59,749 nucleotides of DNA from Streptomyces sp. 15-116A (GTDB lineage Bacteria; Actinomycetota; Actinomycetes; Streptomycetales; Streptomycetaceae), in the NCBI RefSeq assembly GCF_025290915.1, contig NZ_JAOCQE010000014.1, positions 1-59,749 on the forward strand, given 5' to 3'. Both the position numbers and the translations under genes were made by a program. Below the pieces are notes generated by a model. It was not told the DNA's origin, searched no databases, and saw only the letters and a program-made list of their open reading frames with translations. Numbering within the stretch: position 1 is the first letter of the stretch; every line of letters starts with the position of its first letter. This document shows positions 1 through 8,538 of the stretch, piece by piece.

Positions 1-309
1 GCGGTTCAGACGGGCGTCGGAGAGCAGCATCCGCAGACCGCTCGCGTGCAGCAGGGAGTTGAGGCCGTCGAGCAGATCGACGTACCAGGGATTGCGCAGG
101 TCGTTCAGGAGCACGCCGACCGTGCGGGTGCGCCGCTCGCTCAGGCTGCGCGCGGCGGCGTTGGGCCGGTAGCCGAGCTCGCGCGCGGCACGCAGCACGG
201 CGTCGCGTTTCTCCGGGCGCACCTGGTCGGAGCCGCGCAGGACCAGCGAGACCAGCGACTTGGACACCCCGGCCCGTTCGGCCACGTCACGGATCGTCGG
301 CGGTCTCAT
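1..309 (-). CDS. LacI-family transcriptional regulator (partial, N-terminal part)
   Basis: The gene runs off the left edge; about 103 N-terminal residues are visible. It opens with a LacI helix-turn-helix (TIRDVAERAGVSKSLVSLVL, residues about 5-24) and a hinge helix (RPNAAARSLSERRT), then enters the periplasmic-binding-like domain (VGVLLNDLRNPWYVDLLDGL). LacI proteins are sugar-responsive DNA-binding repressors. It is transcribed away from the dehydrogenase gene starting at 421, and two matching palindromic sites lie between them, so it probably controls itself and that gene. The ATG at 309-307 is the only sensible start. The effector cannot be told from this fragment; a cyclitol or sugar is an inference from the neighbours. 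Confidence 0.9.
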   Translation of the reverse strand, partial: MRPPTIRDVAERAGVSKSLVSLVLRGSDQVRPEKRDAVLRAARELGYRPNAAARSLSERRTRTVGVLLNDLRNPWYVDLLDGLNSLLHASGLRMLLSDARLNR

Positions 310-313
310 GGCA

Positions 314-325
314 TGGACCGTTCCA
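314..325. promoter_or_regulatory. Operator-like half-palindrome (site 1) upstream of the partial lacI gene
   Basis: TGGACCGTTCCA sits 5-16 bases upstream of the lacI-type start at 309 and extends outward as CATGGA...TCCATG. It is the exact reverse complement of the site at 396-407. LacI proteins bind short palindromes, so autorepression is the natural inference. Confidence 0.5.
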
Positions 326-340
326 TGGGCGGCGCGGGGT

Positions 341-356
341 TGTCAAAGGCTTGACA
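341..356. promoter_or_regulatory. Back-to-back -35 boxes (TGTCAA-AGGC-TTGACA)
   Basis: TTGACA occurs on both strands as a perfect inverted repeat with a 4-base centre, midway between the divergent lacI fragment and the dehydrogenase gene. Each copy matches the -35 consensus for its own direction, but no convincing -10 hexamer follows at 17-18 bases on either side. It could also be part of an operator. Confidence 0.4.
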
Positions 357-395
357 CCCTCACCTGAAGCCCTCCAGGGTGGCCTGGACAGCTTC

Positions 396-407
396 TGGAA
401 CGGTCCA
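396..407. promoter_or_regulatory. Operator-like half-palindrome (site 2) upstream of the Gfo/Idh gene
   Basis: TGGAACGGTCCA, exact reverse complement of the site at 314-325, lies 14-25 bases before the ATG at 421, between the putative -35 and the ribosome-binding site. Two copies 82 bases apart would suit a LacI dimer-of-dimers or independent repression of both genes. Confidence 0.5.
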
Positions 408-420
408 AGTAGGGGCGCTC

Positions 421-1584
421 ATGGTGGATACGCTCGGTGTCGCCGTCGTCGGGTTCGGCTGGATGGGGCGGGTGCACACGCAGGCGTACGCGCGTGTGCG
501 GCACCACTATCCGCGGCTCGCCGTGCGCCCGGAACCGGTGACCGTCGCTGACGAGGTGCCGGGCCGGGCCGAGGAGGCCGCCGCGCAGTTCGGGTTCGCC
601 TCGACGAGCCGCGACTGGCGTGAGGTGGCCGCCGATCCACGAGTCGAGGCGGTGAGCATCACCGCGCCGAACTTCCTGCACCGGGAGATCGGCGTCGCCA
701 TGGCCGAGGCCGGCAAGCACCTCTGGATCGAGAAGCCGGTGGGCCTGAGTTCCGAGGACGCCCGCGCGGTCGCGGACGCGGTGGCGAAGGCGGGCGTCCA
801 GGGCGCGGTCGGCTTCAACTACCGCAACGCTCCGGCCGTGGAGGCGGCCCGCGATCTGATCGCCTCCGGGGAGATCGGCACGGTCACGCATGTCCGCTTC
901 CGGCTGTTCAGCGACTACGCGGCTCATCCCGAGGGCGCGCTGACCTGGCGGTACGAGCGGGAGCGGGGCGGCAGCGGGGTGCTGGGCGACCTGGCCTCGC
1001 ACGGCGCGGACCTGGCCCGCTTCCTGCTCGGCGACATCGCCTCCCTGGCCGCGGACACCGCCGTCTTCGTGCCGGAGCGGGCGCGGCCCGTGGGCGCCAC
1101 GGCCGGTCACTCCCGCGCGTCCGGCGGCGAGCCGGGGCCGGTGGAGAACGAGGACTACGTCAACTGCCTGCTGCGCTTCGCCTCCGGTGCGCGGGGCGTG
1201 CTGGAGGCGTGCCGGGTGTCGGTGGGCGAGCAGAACAACTACGGCTTCGAGGTGCACGGCACCAAGGGCGCCGTCTTCTGGGACTTCCGCCGGATGAACG
1301 AACTGGGCGTCAGCCGCGGCACGTCGTACCAGGACCAGCCGGTGAGCACGGTGTATGTCGGTCCGGGCGCCGGTGAGTTCGGCGCGTTCCAGCCCGGGGC
1401 GGCCAACGCCATGGGCTACGACGACCTGAAGGTCATCGAGGCCCACCGCTTCCTGCGCTCCGTCGCGGAGGGCGTCCCGCACGGCGCGACGCTCGCCGAC
1501 GCGGTGGCCGCGGCCGCCGTACTGGACGCGATGGTGCGCTCGGCGGCGGACGGCACGTGGGTGACGGTGGAGGGCGCTTCCTGA
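421..1584 (+). CDS. Gfo/Idh/MocA-family NAD(P)-dependent oxidoreductase
   Basis: A 387-residue dehydrogenase of the Gfo/Idh/MocA family, which oxidises cyclic polyols and sugars. The Rossmann motif GFGWMG is at residues 11-16, the family EKP motif (IEKPVGL) near 100, and the His-containing GDLASHGADL near 200, followed by the C-terminal alpha/beta domain. I chose the ATG at 421 because AGGGG lies just upstream and the Rossmann strand then starts within five residues; an in-frame ATG at 379 would add a tail unlike the family. Its divergent LacI neighbour and the iol genes downstream suggest a cyclitol or sugar substrate, but the sequence does not fix which. Confidence 0.88.
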   Translation: MVDTLGVAVVGFGWMGRVHTQAYARVRHHYPRLAVRPEPVTVADEVPGRAEEAAAQFGFASTSRDWREVAADPRVEAVSITAPNFLHREIGVAMAEAGKHLWIEKPVGLSSEDARAVADAVAKAGVQGAVGFNYRNAPAVEAARDLIASGEIGTVTHVRFRLFSDYAAHPEGALTWRYERERGGSGVLGDLASHGADLARFLLGDIASLAADTAVFVPERARPVGATAGHSRASGGEPGPVENEDYVNCLLRFASGARGVLEACRVSVGEQNNYGFEVHGTKGAVFWDFRRMNELGVSRGTSYQDQPVSTVYVGPGAGEFGAFQPGAANAMGYDDLKVIEAHRFLRSVAEGVPHGATLADAVAAAAVLDAMVRSAADGTWVTVEGAS

Positions 1585-1595
1585 CGGGTGGGCCG

Positions 1596-2207
1596 TCAGC
1601 GGGCCGCGACCTCCCGGCGTCCCAGCCAGACCTTGACCGGCACCAGCACCAGCCACCACCACATGGCGGCGGGCCCCATGAGCAGGGCCAGCGGGATGGT
1701 CACCAGGAACACCGCCACCGTCGATCCCATGTCGAGGGCGGAGTAGGTGGCGTTGCGCCGCGGCTGCTCGTCGCCGCACAGCCAGGGGCGCCGGGTGATG
1801 ACGAGGAGCAGGACGAGGTGAACGGTGCCGAGGGAGGCGACCGTCGCCGCGTAGACGACGACCGAGACGGTCTCGTGGCCGTAGTCCGAGACCAGGGTGG
1901 TGGGGAAGGGCAGCAGTGCGGCGAGCCCCAGGCCGAGCATGGTCAGGAGGACCACCTGGGCATCCACCTGCCGCACACCGCTGAAGATCATGCGGTGGTC
2001 ACGCCAGAACCCGGCCAGCACCCCCAGGCTGATCCCGTAGGCACCGAGGTTGGGCAGCACCTCGCGCAGGGCTTCGTGGTAGGCCGCGGAGTCCAGTCCC
2101 GGCGGCACGGACAGATCGAGGACGAGCAGGGTGATGGCGATGGCGAAGACGCCGTCGGCGAGCGTCACCAGCCGCTCGGGCCCGCCTTCCGGGGTGGGTT
2201 TCCTCAT
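1596..2207 (-). CDS. TMEM175 / DUF1211-type membrane protein
   Basis: About 203 residues with several membrane segments. Near the N-terminus it has the hallmark first helix of bacterial TMEM175-like potassium channels (DGVFAIAITLLVLDL). The family consensus just before this is Arg-x-x-x-Phe-Ser-Asp; here it reads ERLVTLADG, so Phe-Ser is replaced by Leu-Ala. In the known channels these residues help line or stabilise the pore, so selectivity may differ. It follows the LacI gene on the same strand. A GTG at 2261 overlaps the LacI stop as GTGA and would add 18 residues; I prefer the ATG at 2207 because family members start close to the first helix. Confidence 0.72.
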   Translation of the reverse strand: MRKPTPEGGPERLVTLADGVFAIAITLLVLDLSVPPGLDSAAYHEALREVLPNLGAYGISLGVLAGFWRDHRMIFSGVRQVDAQVVLLTMLGLGLAALLPFPTTLVSDYGHETVSVVVYAATVASLGTVHLVLLLVITRRPWLCGDEQPRRNATYSALDMGSTVAVFLVTIPLALLMGPAAMWWWLVLVPVKVWLGRREVAAR

Positions 2208-2257
2208 GCGCACGACGGTATGCAGCAGGGGCAGGCTCGGGCCTTCGTGACACGGCG

Positions 2258-3280
2258 TCACCCCGTGGGCATGTTGTACGGCGTCACCACCTGGATCGGC
2301 GACGGCAGGGTGGGTCCGGCGGGCGGCAGGGCGCCGTGGGCGCGCATCACGAGATGACAGGCTTCGCGCAGATCATGGCGCAGATCGTGGTGGAGCACGG
2401 CGGACAGGCGGTGCTCGCGCAGCAGCCGGGTGTTGTCCTGGTCGAGGTCGTGGGCGATGAACACGGCGCAGGCGCGTCCGGCGTCCTCGAAGGCGCGGAG
2501 CGTGGCGACGTTGCCGCCGCCGATCGAGTAGACGGCGCGGATGTCCGGGTCCCGGTCCAGGGCGGTCCGTACGAGGTCGTACTGCGTGGCGTCCAGGCCC
2601 TGCCCCTCGGCGATCTCGACGAGGGTGTGCTCGGGGTGCCGGGCGCGCATGGCGCTGCGGAAGCCCATCTCGCGCTCCTCCTCGTTGCGGAAGAAGCCGC
2701 TGCTGAGGCTGGTGAGGACATGGGCGGGACGGTCGTCGAGCCACTGGCCCACGAGGTACGCGGCGGTGGCGCCCGCCGCGCGGTTGTCACTGCCGACGTA
2801 GCCGATCCGGGCGCTCGCGGGCAGGTCGGTCACCAGCGTCACGACCGGGATGCCCGCCGCCGCGAGGCGTCCCACGGCGGCGGTGATCTCGGGGACGTCC
2901 GGCGCCTTGAGGATCACGCCCTGGGAGCCGCGCCGGGCGATCCGGTCGAGGGTGGCGACCAGGTCCGCCACGGGTCCCGTCTCCCGGAAGTGGAAGCGGG
3001 AGCGGACCACCGCCGGGTGCAGGGACGGCAGTTCGGCCTCCAGCGCGGCCCGTACGGCGGTGGAGAACCGCTGCGGGGACTGCATCACGATGTCCACCAT
3101 GAACGTACGGCCGACGAGGCGGACCTGGGTGCGCTGCCGGTCCAGGTCGGCGATCGCCCGGCGCACCTCCTGCGCGGTGCTCTCCCGCACGCCACCCCGG
3201 CCGTTGAGCACCCGGTCGACGGTGGCCTCGCTCAGCCCTGCCTGACGTGCGATCTCCCGGATCGGGAAGGGGTGGCCCAT
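2258..3280 (-). CDS. LacI-family transcriptional regulator
   Basis: A 340-residue regulator with an N-terminal HTH (IREIARQAGLSEATVDRVLN, residues 7-26) and a type I periplasmic-binding-like effector domain (VDIVMQSPQRFSTAVRAALEAE onward, then GVILKAPD and IGYVGSDN). The start at 3280 is preceded by AGGAG. It is divergent from the inositol dehydrogenase gene starting at 3533 and shares a 252-base upstream region with it, so it is most likely the cyclitol-responsive repressor of that gene. It is 1 of 3 carbohydrate-type regulators in the first 16 kb. Confidence 0.9.
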   Translation of the reverse strand: MGHPFPIREIARQAGLSEATVDRVLNGRGGVRESTAQEVRRAIADLDRQRTQVRLVGRTFMVDIVMQSPQRFSTAVRAALEAELPSLHPAVVRSRFHFRETGPVADLVATLDRIARRGSQGVILKAPDVPEITAAVGRLAAAGIPVVTLVTDLPASARIGYVGSDNRAAGATAAYLVGQWLDDRPAHVLTSLSSGFFRNEEEREMGFRSAMRARHPEHTLVEIAEGQGLDATQYDLVRTALDRDPDIRAVYSIGGGNVATLRAFEDAGRACAVFIAHDLDQDNTRLLREHRLSAVLHHDLRHDLREACHLVMRAHGALPPAGPTLPSPIQVVTPYNMPTG

Positions 3281-3436
3281 GCGCCGGCTCCTGAGGGGTT
3301 TTTGATGGCTCGCTGCTGGTTGTTCGAGGGGTTTGTACTGACAAGAATGGCAGAGCCGCGTCGCTCAGTGACCCGAAAGGACGAGGCTGCGCGAGCGGTT
3401 CTGGCTTCTCGGGTGAGGGGTTGCCGCGCGGTGTCG

Positions 3437-3500
3437 TTGGTTGTCTGCGGGTTTGTTGTGGCTGGTCGCGCAGTTCCCCGCGCCCCTGTGGGGCGCGTTG
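3437..3500 (-). repeat. Streptomyces-type intergenic repeat with hairpin (copy A)
   Basis: Read on the minus strand, CGCGCCCC-ACA-GGGGCGCG is followed by GGGAACTGCGCGACCAGCC and ACCCGCAG. The same blocks recur at 22157-22240. The hairpin is 8 bp with a 3-base loop (3479-3497) and lies about 36 bases before the start at 3533, inside the probable leader. Similar sequences are widespread between genes in Streptomyces genomes. Confidence 0.65.
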
Positions 3501-3532
3501 TCATCAACCCTCGTTCAAGGAGTCGGACTTTT

Positions 3533-4537
3533 ATGCGCATCGGAATTCTCGGGCTTGGTCGGATCGGTGCTTTTCATGCCGAGACTCTTTTCGGGCTCGA
3601 CGTCGTCGACTTGCTCGTCGTCTGTGATCCGGTCGCGGATGCCGCCAAGGCCGCCGGCGAGCGGTTCGGGGCCGACGTCGTGGATTCGGCCGAGGCTCTG
3701 CTGGACGCCGGGGTGGACGGTGTGGTCGTGGCCGCCGCCACCGACGCCCATCCCGCGTTGATCCTCGCCGGGGTCGACGCCGGGGTGCCTGTGTTGTGCG
3801 AGAAGCCTGTTGCCAGGACCATGAGCGAGGGTGTCCAGGTGCTCAAGGCCGTCGCGGGGCGGGACGTGCCCGTGCAGATCGGGTTCAACCGGCGTTTCGA
3901 CGCCGGGTTCGTCGCCGCGCGCGACGCCGTGCGGAGCGGGGAGCTGGGCACCTTGCACACCGTGCGGTCGACCACCCTGGACCCCGCTCCCCCGCCCGCC
4001 GCCTACATCGCCGCCTCCGGAGGCATCTTCCGGGACTGCTCCGTGCACGACTTCGACATCATCCGCTGGGTGACGGGCCGTGAGGTGACCGAGGTGTACG
4101 CGGTCGGCGGCAACCGGGGCGCCGACTACATCAGGGCGGCGGGCGACGCCGACACCACCGGCGCGGTCCTCACCCTGGACGACGGGACCATCGCGGTGGT
4201 CTCCAACTCCCGTCACAACGGCCGGGGTCACGACGTCCGCATGGAGATCCACGGGTTCGAGGACTCCGTCGCGGTCGGTCTGGAGGACAAGCTGCCGCTC
4301 AGGTCGGTGGAGCCGGGCGTGACCTTCCCCGCGGGCACCCCGCACGACTTCTTCATGGACCGCTTCGCCGACGCCTACCGCGCCGAACTCACCGCGTTCA
4401 CCGAGGTCGTGGCCGGCACCCGGCCCTCACCCTGCACGGTCGCGGACGCGCTGGAGGCCGGCTGGATCGCCGAGGCGTGCACCCTGTCACTGCGCGAGCA
4501 CCGGCCCGTGAGGGTCGAGGAGGTGCGGGAGGGGTGA
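3533..4537 (+). CDS. iolG: Inositol 2-dehydrogenase-like Gfo/Idh/MocA oxidoreductase
   Basis: A 334-residue NAD-dependent dehydrogenase. GLGRIG is at residues 7-12, CEKP at 89-92, the substrate-pocket segment GFNRRFDAGF at 117-126, and the family catalytic region DCSVHDFDIIRW at 168-179 containing His172. These match inositol 2-dehydrogenases, which oxidise myo-inositol (or an isomer) to 2-keto-myo-inositol in the cytosol. The ATG at 3533 has AAGGAG at 3517-3522. A long open frame continues upstream but without dehydrogenase homology. It is expressed alone, divergent from lacI, and ends at a strong terminator. Its isomer preference versus the dehydrogenase at 4600 is unknown. Confidence 0.87.
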   Translation: MRIGILGLGRIGAFHAETLFGLDVVDLLVVCDPVADAAKAAGERFGADVVDSAEALLDAGVDGVVVAAATDAHPALILAGVDAGVPVLCEKPVARTMSEGVQVLKAVAGRDVPVQIGFNRRFDAGFVAARDAVRSGELGTLHTVRSTTLDPAPPPAAYIAASGGIFRDCSVHDFDIIRWVTGREVTEVYAVGGNRGADYIRAAGDADTTGAVLTLDDGTIAVVSNSRHNGRGHDVRMEIHGFEDSVAVGLEDKLPLRSVEPGVTFPAGTPHDFFMDRFADAYRAELTAFTEVVAGTRPSPCTVADALEAGWIAEACTLSLREHRPVRVEEVREG

Positions 4538-4539
4538 GC

Positions 4540-4596
4540 GAGACGTGAGAAGGGCCCGCCCCCTGCTCGTCGGGGGGGGCGGGCCCTTTGCGTCTC
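4540..4596. terminator. Bidirectional terminator hairpin
   Basis: AAGGGCCCGCCCCC (4550-4563) pairs perfectly with GGGGGCGGGCCCTT (4575-4588). An outer GAGACG/CGTCTC pair (4540-4545, 4591-4596) extends the stem. It lies between two convergent genes ending at 4537 and 4600 and can serve both. Confidence 0.85.
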
Positions 4597-4599
4597 GGG

Positions 4600-5619
4600 T
4601 CAGCGGTAGAGCTGCGGCTTCTCGACGAGGTCGACCTCCACCCGGCCGCCCTCCTCCAGTGCCCGTATCCCCGCCTCGCAGACCGCGGCCGCCGCGTAGC
4701 CGTCCCAGGTGCTGGGTCCGGTGACCTCGCCGCGGCGGGTGCTGTCGACCCATGCCTGGAGTTCGTCGTCGTAGGCCTGGGCGAAGCGTTCGGTCCAGTC
4801 CTGGGTGATGGTGCCGCCCCAGCGTCCTGCCATGTGGGTGATCAGGGCGTGGCCGTCGCCGATGCGGGCGGTGCCGCGTTCGCAGACCGCCTCGGCCTGG
4901 ACCTGGTAGCCGAAGCCGCAGTTGACGAAGATCTCGACGTCGGAGATCGCGCCGCCGTCGGTCTCCAGGACGACGAACTGCGGGTCGCTCAAGCCCTCCG
5001 GGGCGCCGCCCGACGGGGTGGGGCGCAGGACGGTGACAGCGCTGATCTCGTGGCCGAGCAGCCAGCGCGTGGCGTCCACCTCGTGGGCGACGGAGTCGCT
5101 GATGAGCATGGAGCTGGTGAAGAACGGCGGGCTGGCGACGTTGCGGTGGCGGTTGTGCAGCATCAGGGGGCGCCCCAGCTGACCCGTGCTGAGCAGTGCC
5201 TTCAGGCGTACGTATTCGGTGTCGTAGCGGCGCATGAAGCCGACCTGCACGCGGCGGTGGCCGAGGGCCTGTTCGGCTTCCAGGACGCGCAGCGCGGACG
5301 CCGCGTCGGGGGTGAGCGGCTTCTCGCACAGCACGGGCAGATCGCGTTCGAACGCGGCGAGCAGCGCGGCCTCGTGGGCCGGGCCCGGGGAGGCGATGAG
5401 GACGGCGTCGACGTCGGCCGCCGCCATCGCGGCGGCCGGGTCGGTGTGGGCGGTGCAGCCGTCGATGCCCGCGGCCACGGCTTTGGCGCGTTCGGCGTCG
5501 ATGTCGGCCACGGCGGCGACCCGGGCGCCGCTGATCACGCTGTCGATACGGCGTACGTGGTCGGCGCCCATGCGGCCGGTGCCGATCACGGCGATGCCCA
5601 GTGGCTCGCGTACGGTCAT
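4600..5619 (-). CDS. iolG: Inositol 2-dehydrogenase (Gfo/Idh/MocA family)
   Basis: A 339-residue dehydrogenase with GTGRMG at residues 13-18, CEKP at 98-101, the active-site stretch [16 protein letters not shown] around residues 175-190, and GFMRRYD. It resembles the actinobacterial myo-inositol dehydrogenases found in iol clusters (oxidation at C2 with NAD). It is the last gene of a leftward operon after the ABC importer and the TIM-barrel gene, 21 bases after the latter. A third family member in under 6 kb suggests division of labour between myo-, scyllo- or D-chiro-inositol. Confidence 0.88.
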   Translation of the reverse strand: MTVREPLGIAVIGTGRMGADHVRRIDSVISGARVAAVADIDAERAKAVAAGIDGCTAHTDPAAAMAAADVDAVLIASPGPAHEAALLAAFERDLPVLCEKPLTPDAASALRVLEAEQALGHRRVQVGFMRRYDTEYVRLKALLSTGQLGRPLMLHNRHRNVASPPFFTSSMLISDSVAHEVDATRWLLGHEISAVTVLRPTPSGGAPEGLSDPQFVVLETDGGAISDVEIFVNCGFGYQVQAEAVCERGTARIGDGHALITHMAGRWGGTITQDWTERFAQAYDDELQAWVDSTRRGEVTGPSTWDGYAAAAVCEAGIRALEEGGRVEVDLVEKPQLYR

Positions 5620-5640
5620 GGCGTGCTGGCCCTTCGGTCG

Positions 5641-6543
5641 TCAGGCGCCGCAGGAGCGGAGGAAGGTGCGGGTGCGGACCGCGATCGGCAGTGGCTTGTC
5701 CGGCTCGCACGGGTACATGTCCTGCTCGACGATGGCGAACAGGTCCACGCCCAGCTTCTGGGCGGCGGTGAGGACCGGGCCCAACTCGGGTACTCCCGAC
5801 GGGGGTTCGCACATGACGCCGCGCTGGACCGCAGGTCCGAAGGGGATCTCGTTCTTCACGACGTCGGCGAGGATGTCCGGGTCGACCTGCTTGAGGTGCA
5901 GGTAGCCGATGCGTTCGCCGTAGGTCTCGATCAGCTTGACGCTGTCGCCGCCGCAGTAGGCGTAGTGCCCGGTGTCCAGGCAGAGGTTGACGACATCCGA
6001 GTCGGTGGAGTCGAGGAAGCGCTCGACGTGTTCCTCGGTGTCGATGTGGGTGTCGGCGTGCGGGTGGACGACGATGTCCAGGCCGTACGTCTCCCGCACC
6101 TCGCGGCCGAGGCGTTCCATGCCGCGGGTGAGGTGGCCCCACTGCTCGGTGGTGAGCTCCGGGGGTTCGAGGATCTCGGCGGTCTTGTCGTCGCGCCAGA
6201 AGGACGGGATGACGACGAGGTGCTTGGCGTCCATGGCCTGGGTGAGGGCGGCGACCCGGCTGACCTGCTCCCAGGTGGCGTCCCACTCGGAGGGGCCGCG
6301 GTGCAGTCCGCAGAAGATGGTGCCTGCGGACACCTTGAGGTTCCGCTGGTTCACCTCGTCGGTGAGGCGGGCCGGGTCGGTGGGGAGGTAGCCGTAGGGG
6401 CCGAGTTCGATCCAGGAGTAGCCGGCCTCGGCGACCTCGTCGAGGAAGCGCTGCCAGGGCACCTGCCGGGGGTCGTCGGGGAACCAGACGCCCCAGGAGT
6501 CGGGGGCGGAACCGACCCGGATGCGGTCGAGCGCGAGGGCCAT
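5641..6543 (-). CDS. Sugar phosphate isomerase/epimerase family protein (IolE/IolI-like TIM barrel)
   Basis: A 300-residue xylose-isomerase-like TIM barrel (AP endonuclease 2 superfamily). It starts with VGSAPDSWGVW, the start motif of inosose dehydratases, and carries the metal-ligand segments WIELGPYGY, VVHPHADTHID, LCLDTGHYAYCGGD and LKQVD, ending with FAIVEQDMY. IolE dehydrates 2-keto-myo-inositol to the trione; IolI isomerises it to 1-keto-D-chiro-inositol. The DSWGVW start and length favour a dehydratase, and no other iolE candidate is in the window. The gene starts 1 base after the ATPase stop, so it is co-translated with the importer. Confidence 0.8.
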   Translation of the reverse strand: MALALDRIRVGSAPDSWGVWFPDDPRQVPWQRFLDEVAEAGYSWIELGPYGYLPTDPARLTDEVNQRNLKVSAGTIFCGLHRGPSEWDATWEQVSRVAALTQAMDAKHLVVIPSFWRDDKTAEILEPPELTTEQWGHLTRGMERLGREVRETYGLDIVVHPHADTHIDTEEHVERFLDSTDSDVVNLCLDTGHYAYCGGDSVKLIETYGERIGYLHLKQVDPDILADVVKNEIPFGPAVQRGVMCEPPSGVPELGPVLTAAQKLGVDLFAIVEQDMYPCEPDKPLPIAVRTRTFLRSCGA

Positions 6544-6544
6544 G

Positions 6545-7456
6545 TCAGGACTTTCCTTCCGGGGACGCGGCGGCGGGGGCCTGGAGGTCCGTCTCCTCGG
6601 GCAGTTCCTCGACGTCGACGCCGCGGACCTGCGCCAGTTCGTGCTTGAGCGCGGCGAGTTCGGCGCCGCCGGCCATGTGGTTGGTGAGCTCCTCGAGGCT
6701 GACCTCGCTGCGGTCGGCGGACAGCTCCAGGGTGCCCAGGCGCAGCACGTTGAAGTGGTCGCCGACCATATAGGCGTGGTGCGGGTTGTGGGTGATGAAG
6801 ATGACGCCGAGGCCGCGGTCGCGGGCCATGGCGATGTACTTCAGGACCACGCCGGACTGCTTGACGCCGAGGGCGGCGGTCGGCTCGTCGAGGATGAGGA
6901 CGCGGGCGCCGAAGTAGACGGCGCGGGCGATGGCGACGCACTGGCGCTGACCGCCGGAGAGCGTGCCGATGGGCTGCTCCATGTCGTCGAGGACGATGCC
7001 CATGTTGCGCAGTTCCTCGTCGGCGGTCCTCTTCATGCGGTCGATGTCGAGGCGGCGTACGGGCCAGGGGCCCTTGGTCATCTCGGAGCCGAGGAAGAAG
7101 TTGCGCCACACCGGCATCAGCGGGACGACGGCGAGGTCCTGGTAGACGGTGGCGATGCCCCTGTCGAGCGCCTCGCGCGGGGTGGAGAAGCGCACCGGTT
7201 CGCCGTCGACGAGGAACTCGCCCTCGGTGTGCTGGTGCAGGCCGGAGATGATTTTGATGAGGGTGGATTTTCCGGCGCCGTTGTCGCCGAGGACACAGGT
7301 CACCTTGCCGGGGTGGACGGTCAGGTCGACTCCGTGCAGGGCGCGGATGTTGCCGTAGGACTTGCCGGCGCCGCGCAGTTCGACCAGGGGGCGGTCGCCG
7401 TCCGGCGCGGTGTCCTTCAGGGCGGTCCCGTGGGTGCCGGTGGTCTTGTCGGTCAT
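6545..7456 (-). CDS. Sugar ABC transporter ATP-binding protein (single NBD)
   Basis: 303 residues with one nucleotide-binding domain: Walker [10 protein letters not shown] at 57-65, Q-loop ([10 protein letters not shown]), signature LSGGQRQ, Walker B VLILDEPT, and H-loop [11 protein letters not shown]. It energises the permease encoded just upstream. Ribose-type importers commonly use a double-length ATPase (RbsA/MglA, about 500 residues); this one is half length, like FrcA, so it should act as a homodimer. A longer reading frame continues upstream inside the permease gene in another frame, but the ATG at 7456, 5 bases after the permease stop, is the sensible start. Confidence 0.92.
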   Translation of the reverse strand: MTDKTTGTHGTALKDTAPDGDRPLVELRGAGKSYGNIRALHGVDLTVHPGKVTCVLGDNGAGKSTLIKIISGLHQHTEGEFLVDGEPVRFSTPREALDRGIATVYQDLAVVPLMPVWRNFFLGSEMTKGPWPVRRLDIDRMKRTADEELRNMGIVLDDMEQPIGTLSGGQRQCVAIARAVYFGARVLILDEPTAALGVKQSGVVLKYIAMARDRGLGVIFITHNPHHAYMVGDHFNVLRLGTLELSADRSEVSLEELTNHMAGGAELAALKHELAQVRGVDVEELPEETDLQAPAAASPEGKS

Positions 7457-7461
7457 TGCGG

Positions 7462-8538
7462 TCACCTCCGGGTCGCCGTGCGCTGGACCCACAGATTGAT
7501 GAGGACGGCGCCGAGCAGCATCACGCCGAGGAAGGCCTTGAACCAGTCGGGGTTCCAGCCGGCGTAGACGATGCCCTGCTGCACCATGCCGAACATGAAC
7601 GCGCCGAAGACGGGGCCGATCGCCGAGCCGGCGCCGCCGGTGAGCAGACAGCCGCCGATGACGGCCGCGGCGATGTAGATGAGCTCCTGGCCGACGCCCT
7701 CGCCGGACTGCACGGTGTCGAAGGAGAACAGGTTGTGCATGCCGACGAACCAGGCGCCGAAGCCGACCAGCATGAACAGCGAGATCTTGGTGAAGGTGAC
7801 GGGGACGCCGACCGCGCGGGCGGACTCCTTGTTGCCGCCGACCGCGAAGATCCAGTTGCCGTACTTGGTGCGCAGCAGCACCCAGGTGGCGAGGGCGGCG
7901 AAGACCAGCCACCACACCACGGTGATCTTCACCTGGACGCCGGCGACGTCGAAGCTGGAGGCGAAGATCGCCTTGGCCTGGTCGAAGCCGTCCATGTCGC
8001 TGATGCTGTCGGTGGCGACGTTGCCGGTGACCAGCTTGGTCACCGCGAGGTTGACGCCCTGCAGGATCAGGAAGGTGCCGAGGGTGACGAGGAAGCTGGG
8101 CAGTCCCGTCCTGATCAGCAGCCAGCCGTTGAACAGGCCGATGCCCAGCGACACGATCAGGGCGACGATCACACCCACCCAGACGTTCAGGGTGAGCTGG
8201 TAGCTGAGCATGCTCGCGGTGAGCGCCGAGGTGATCACCGCGACGCCGGCCGAGAGGTCGAACTCGCCGCCGATCATCAGCAGGGCCACGGGCAGCGCCA
8301 TGATCCCGATGGTCGACGACTGGTACAGGATGTTGGCGAACGAGCTGCCGTCGCGCACGGGCGGGGCGGCGAACAGGAAGAACACCAGGACGGCCACGGC
8401 ACCGAGGAACACCCCGACCTCGGGCCGGGCGAGCAGGCGCAGCGCCGGCGGGCGCCGCGTGGTCCGGCCGTCGGACTGCTTCGGGCCGCCGGCCGGCGGT
8501 GTGGTCACCGCCGGCTCAGCCTGTCGCGTCATGCTCAT
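7462..8538 (-). CDS. Sugar ABC transporter permease (RbsC/FrcB type)
   Basis: A 358-residue membrane protein of the BPD_transp_2 family with about eight to ten hydrophobic helices. It includes the conserved [17 protein letters not shown] and [20 protein letters not shown] motifs; the latter is the cytoplasmic EAA-like loop of ribose-type permeases. Its ATG overlaps the binding-protein stop as TGATG, so translation is coupled. A second ATG two codons later is also possible. With the ATPase and binding protein it forms an importer whose location in an iol operon points to inositol as cargo. Confidence 0.92.
   Translation of the reverse strand: MSMTRQAEPAVTTPPAGGPKQSDGRTTRRPPALRLLARPEVGVFLGAVAVLVFFLFAAPPVRDGSSFANILYQSSTIGIMALPVALLMIGGEFDLSAGVAVITSALTASMLSYQLTLNVWVGVIVALIVSLGIGLFNGWLLIRTGLPSFLVTLGTFLILQGVNLAVTKLVTGNVATDSISDMDGFDQAKAIFASSFDVAGVQVKITVVWWLVFAALATWVLLRTKYGNWIFAVGGNKESARAVGVPVTFTKISLFMLVGFGAWFVGMHNLFSFDTVQSGEGVGQELIYIAAAVIGGCLLTGGAGSAIGPVFGAFMFGMVQQGIVYAGWNPDWFKAFLGVMLLGAVLINLWVQRTATRR

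Noticed and set aside
343..1779. A 478-codon minus-strand open frame over the first dehydrogenase
   Set aside because: Shadow of the Gfo/Idh gene; no recognisable domain, and it would run through the divergent control region.
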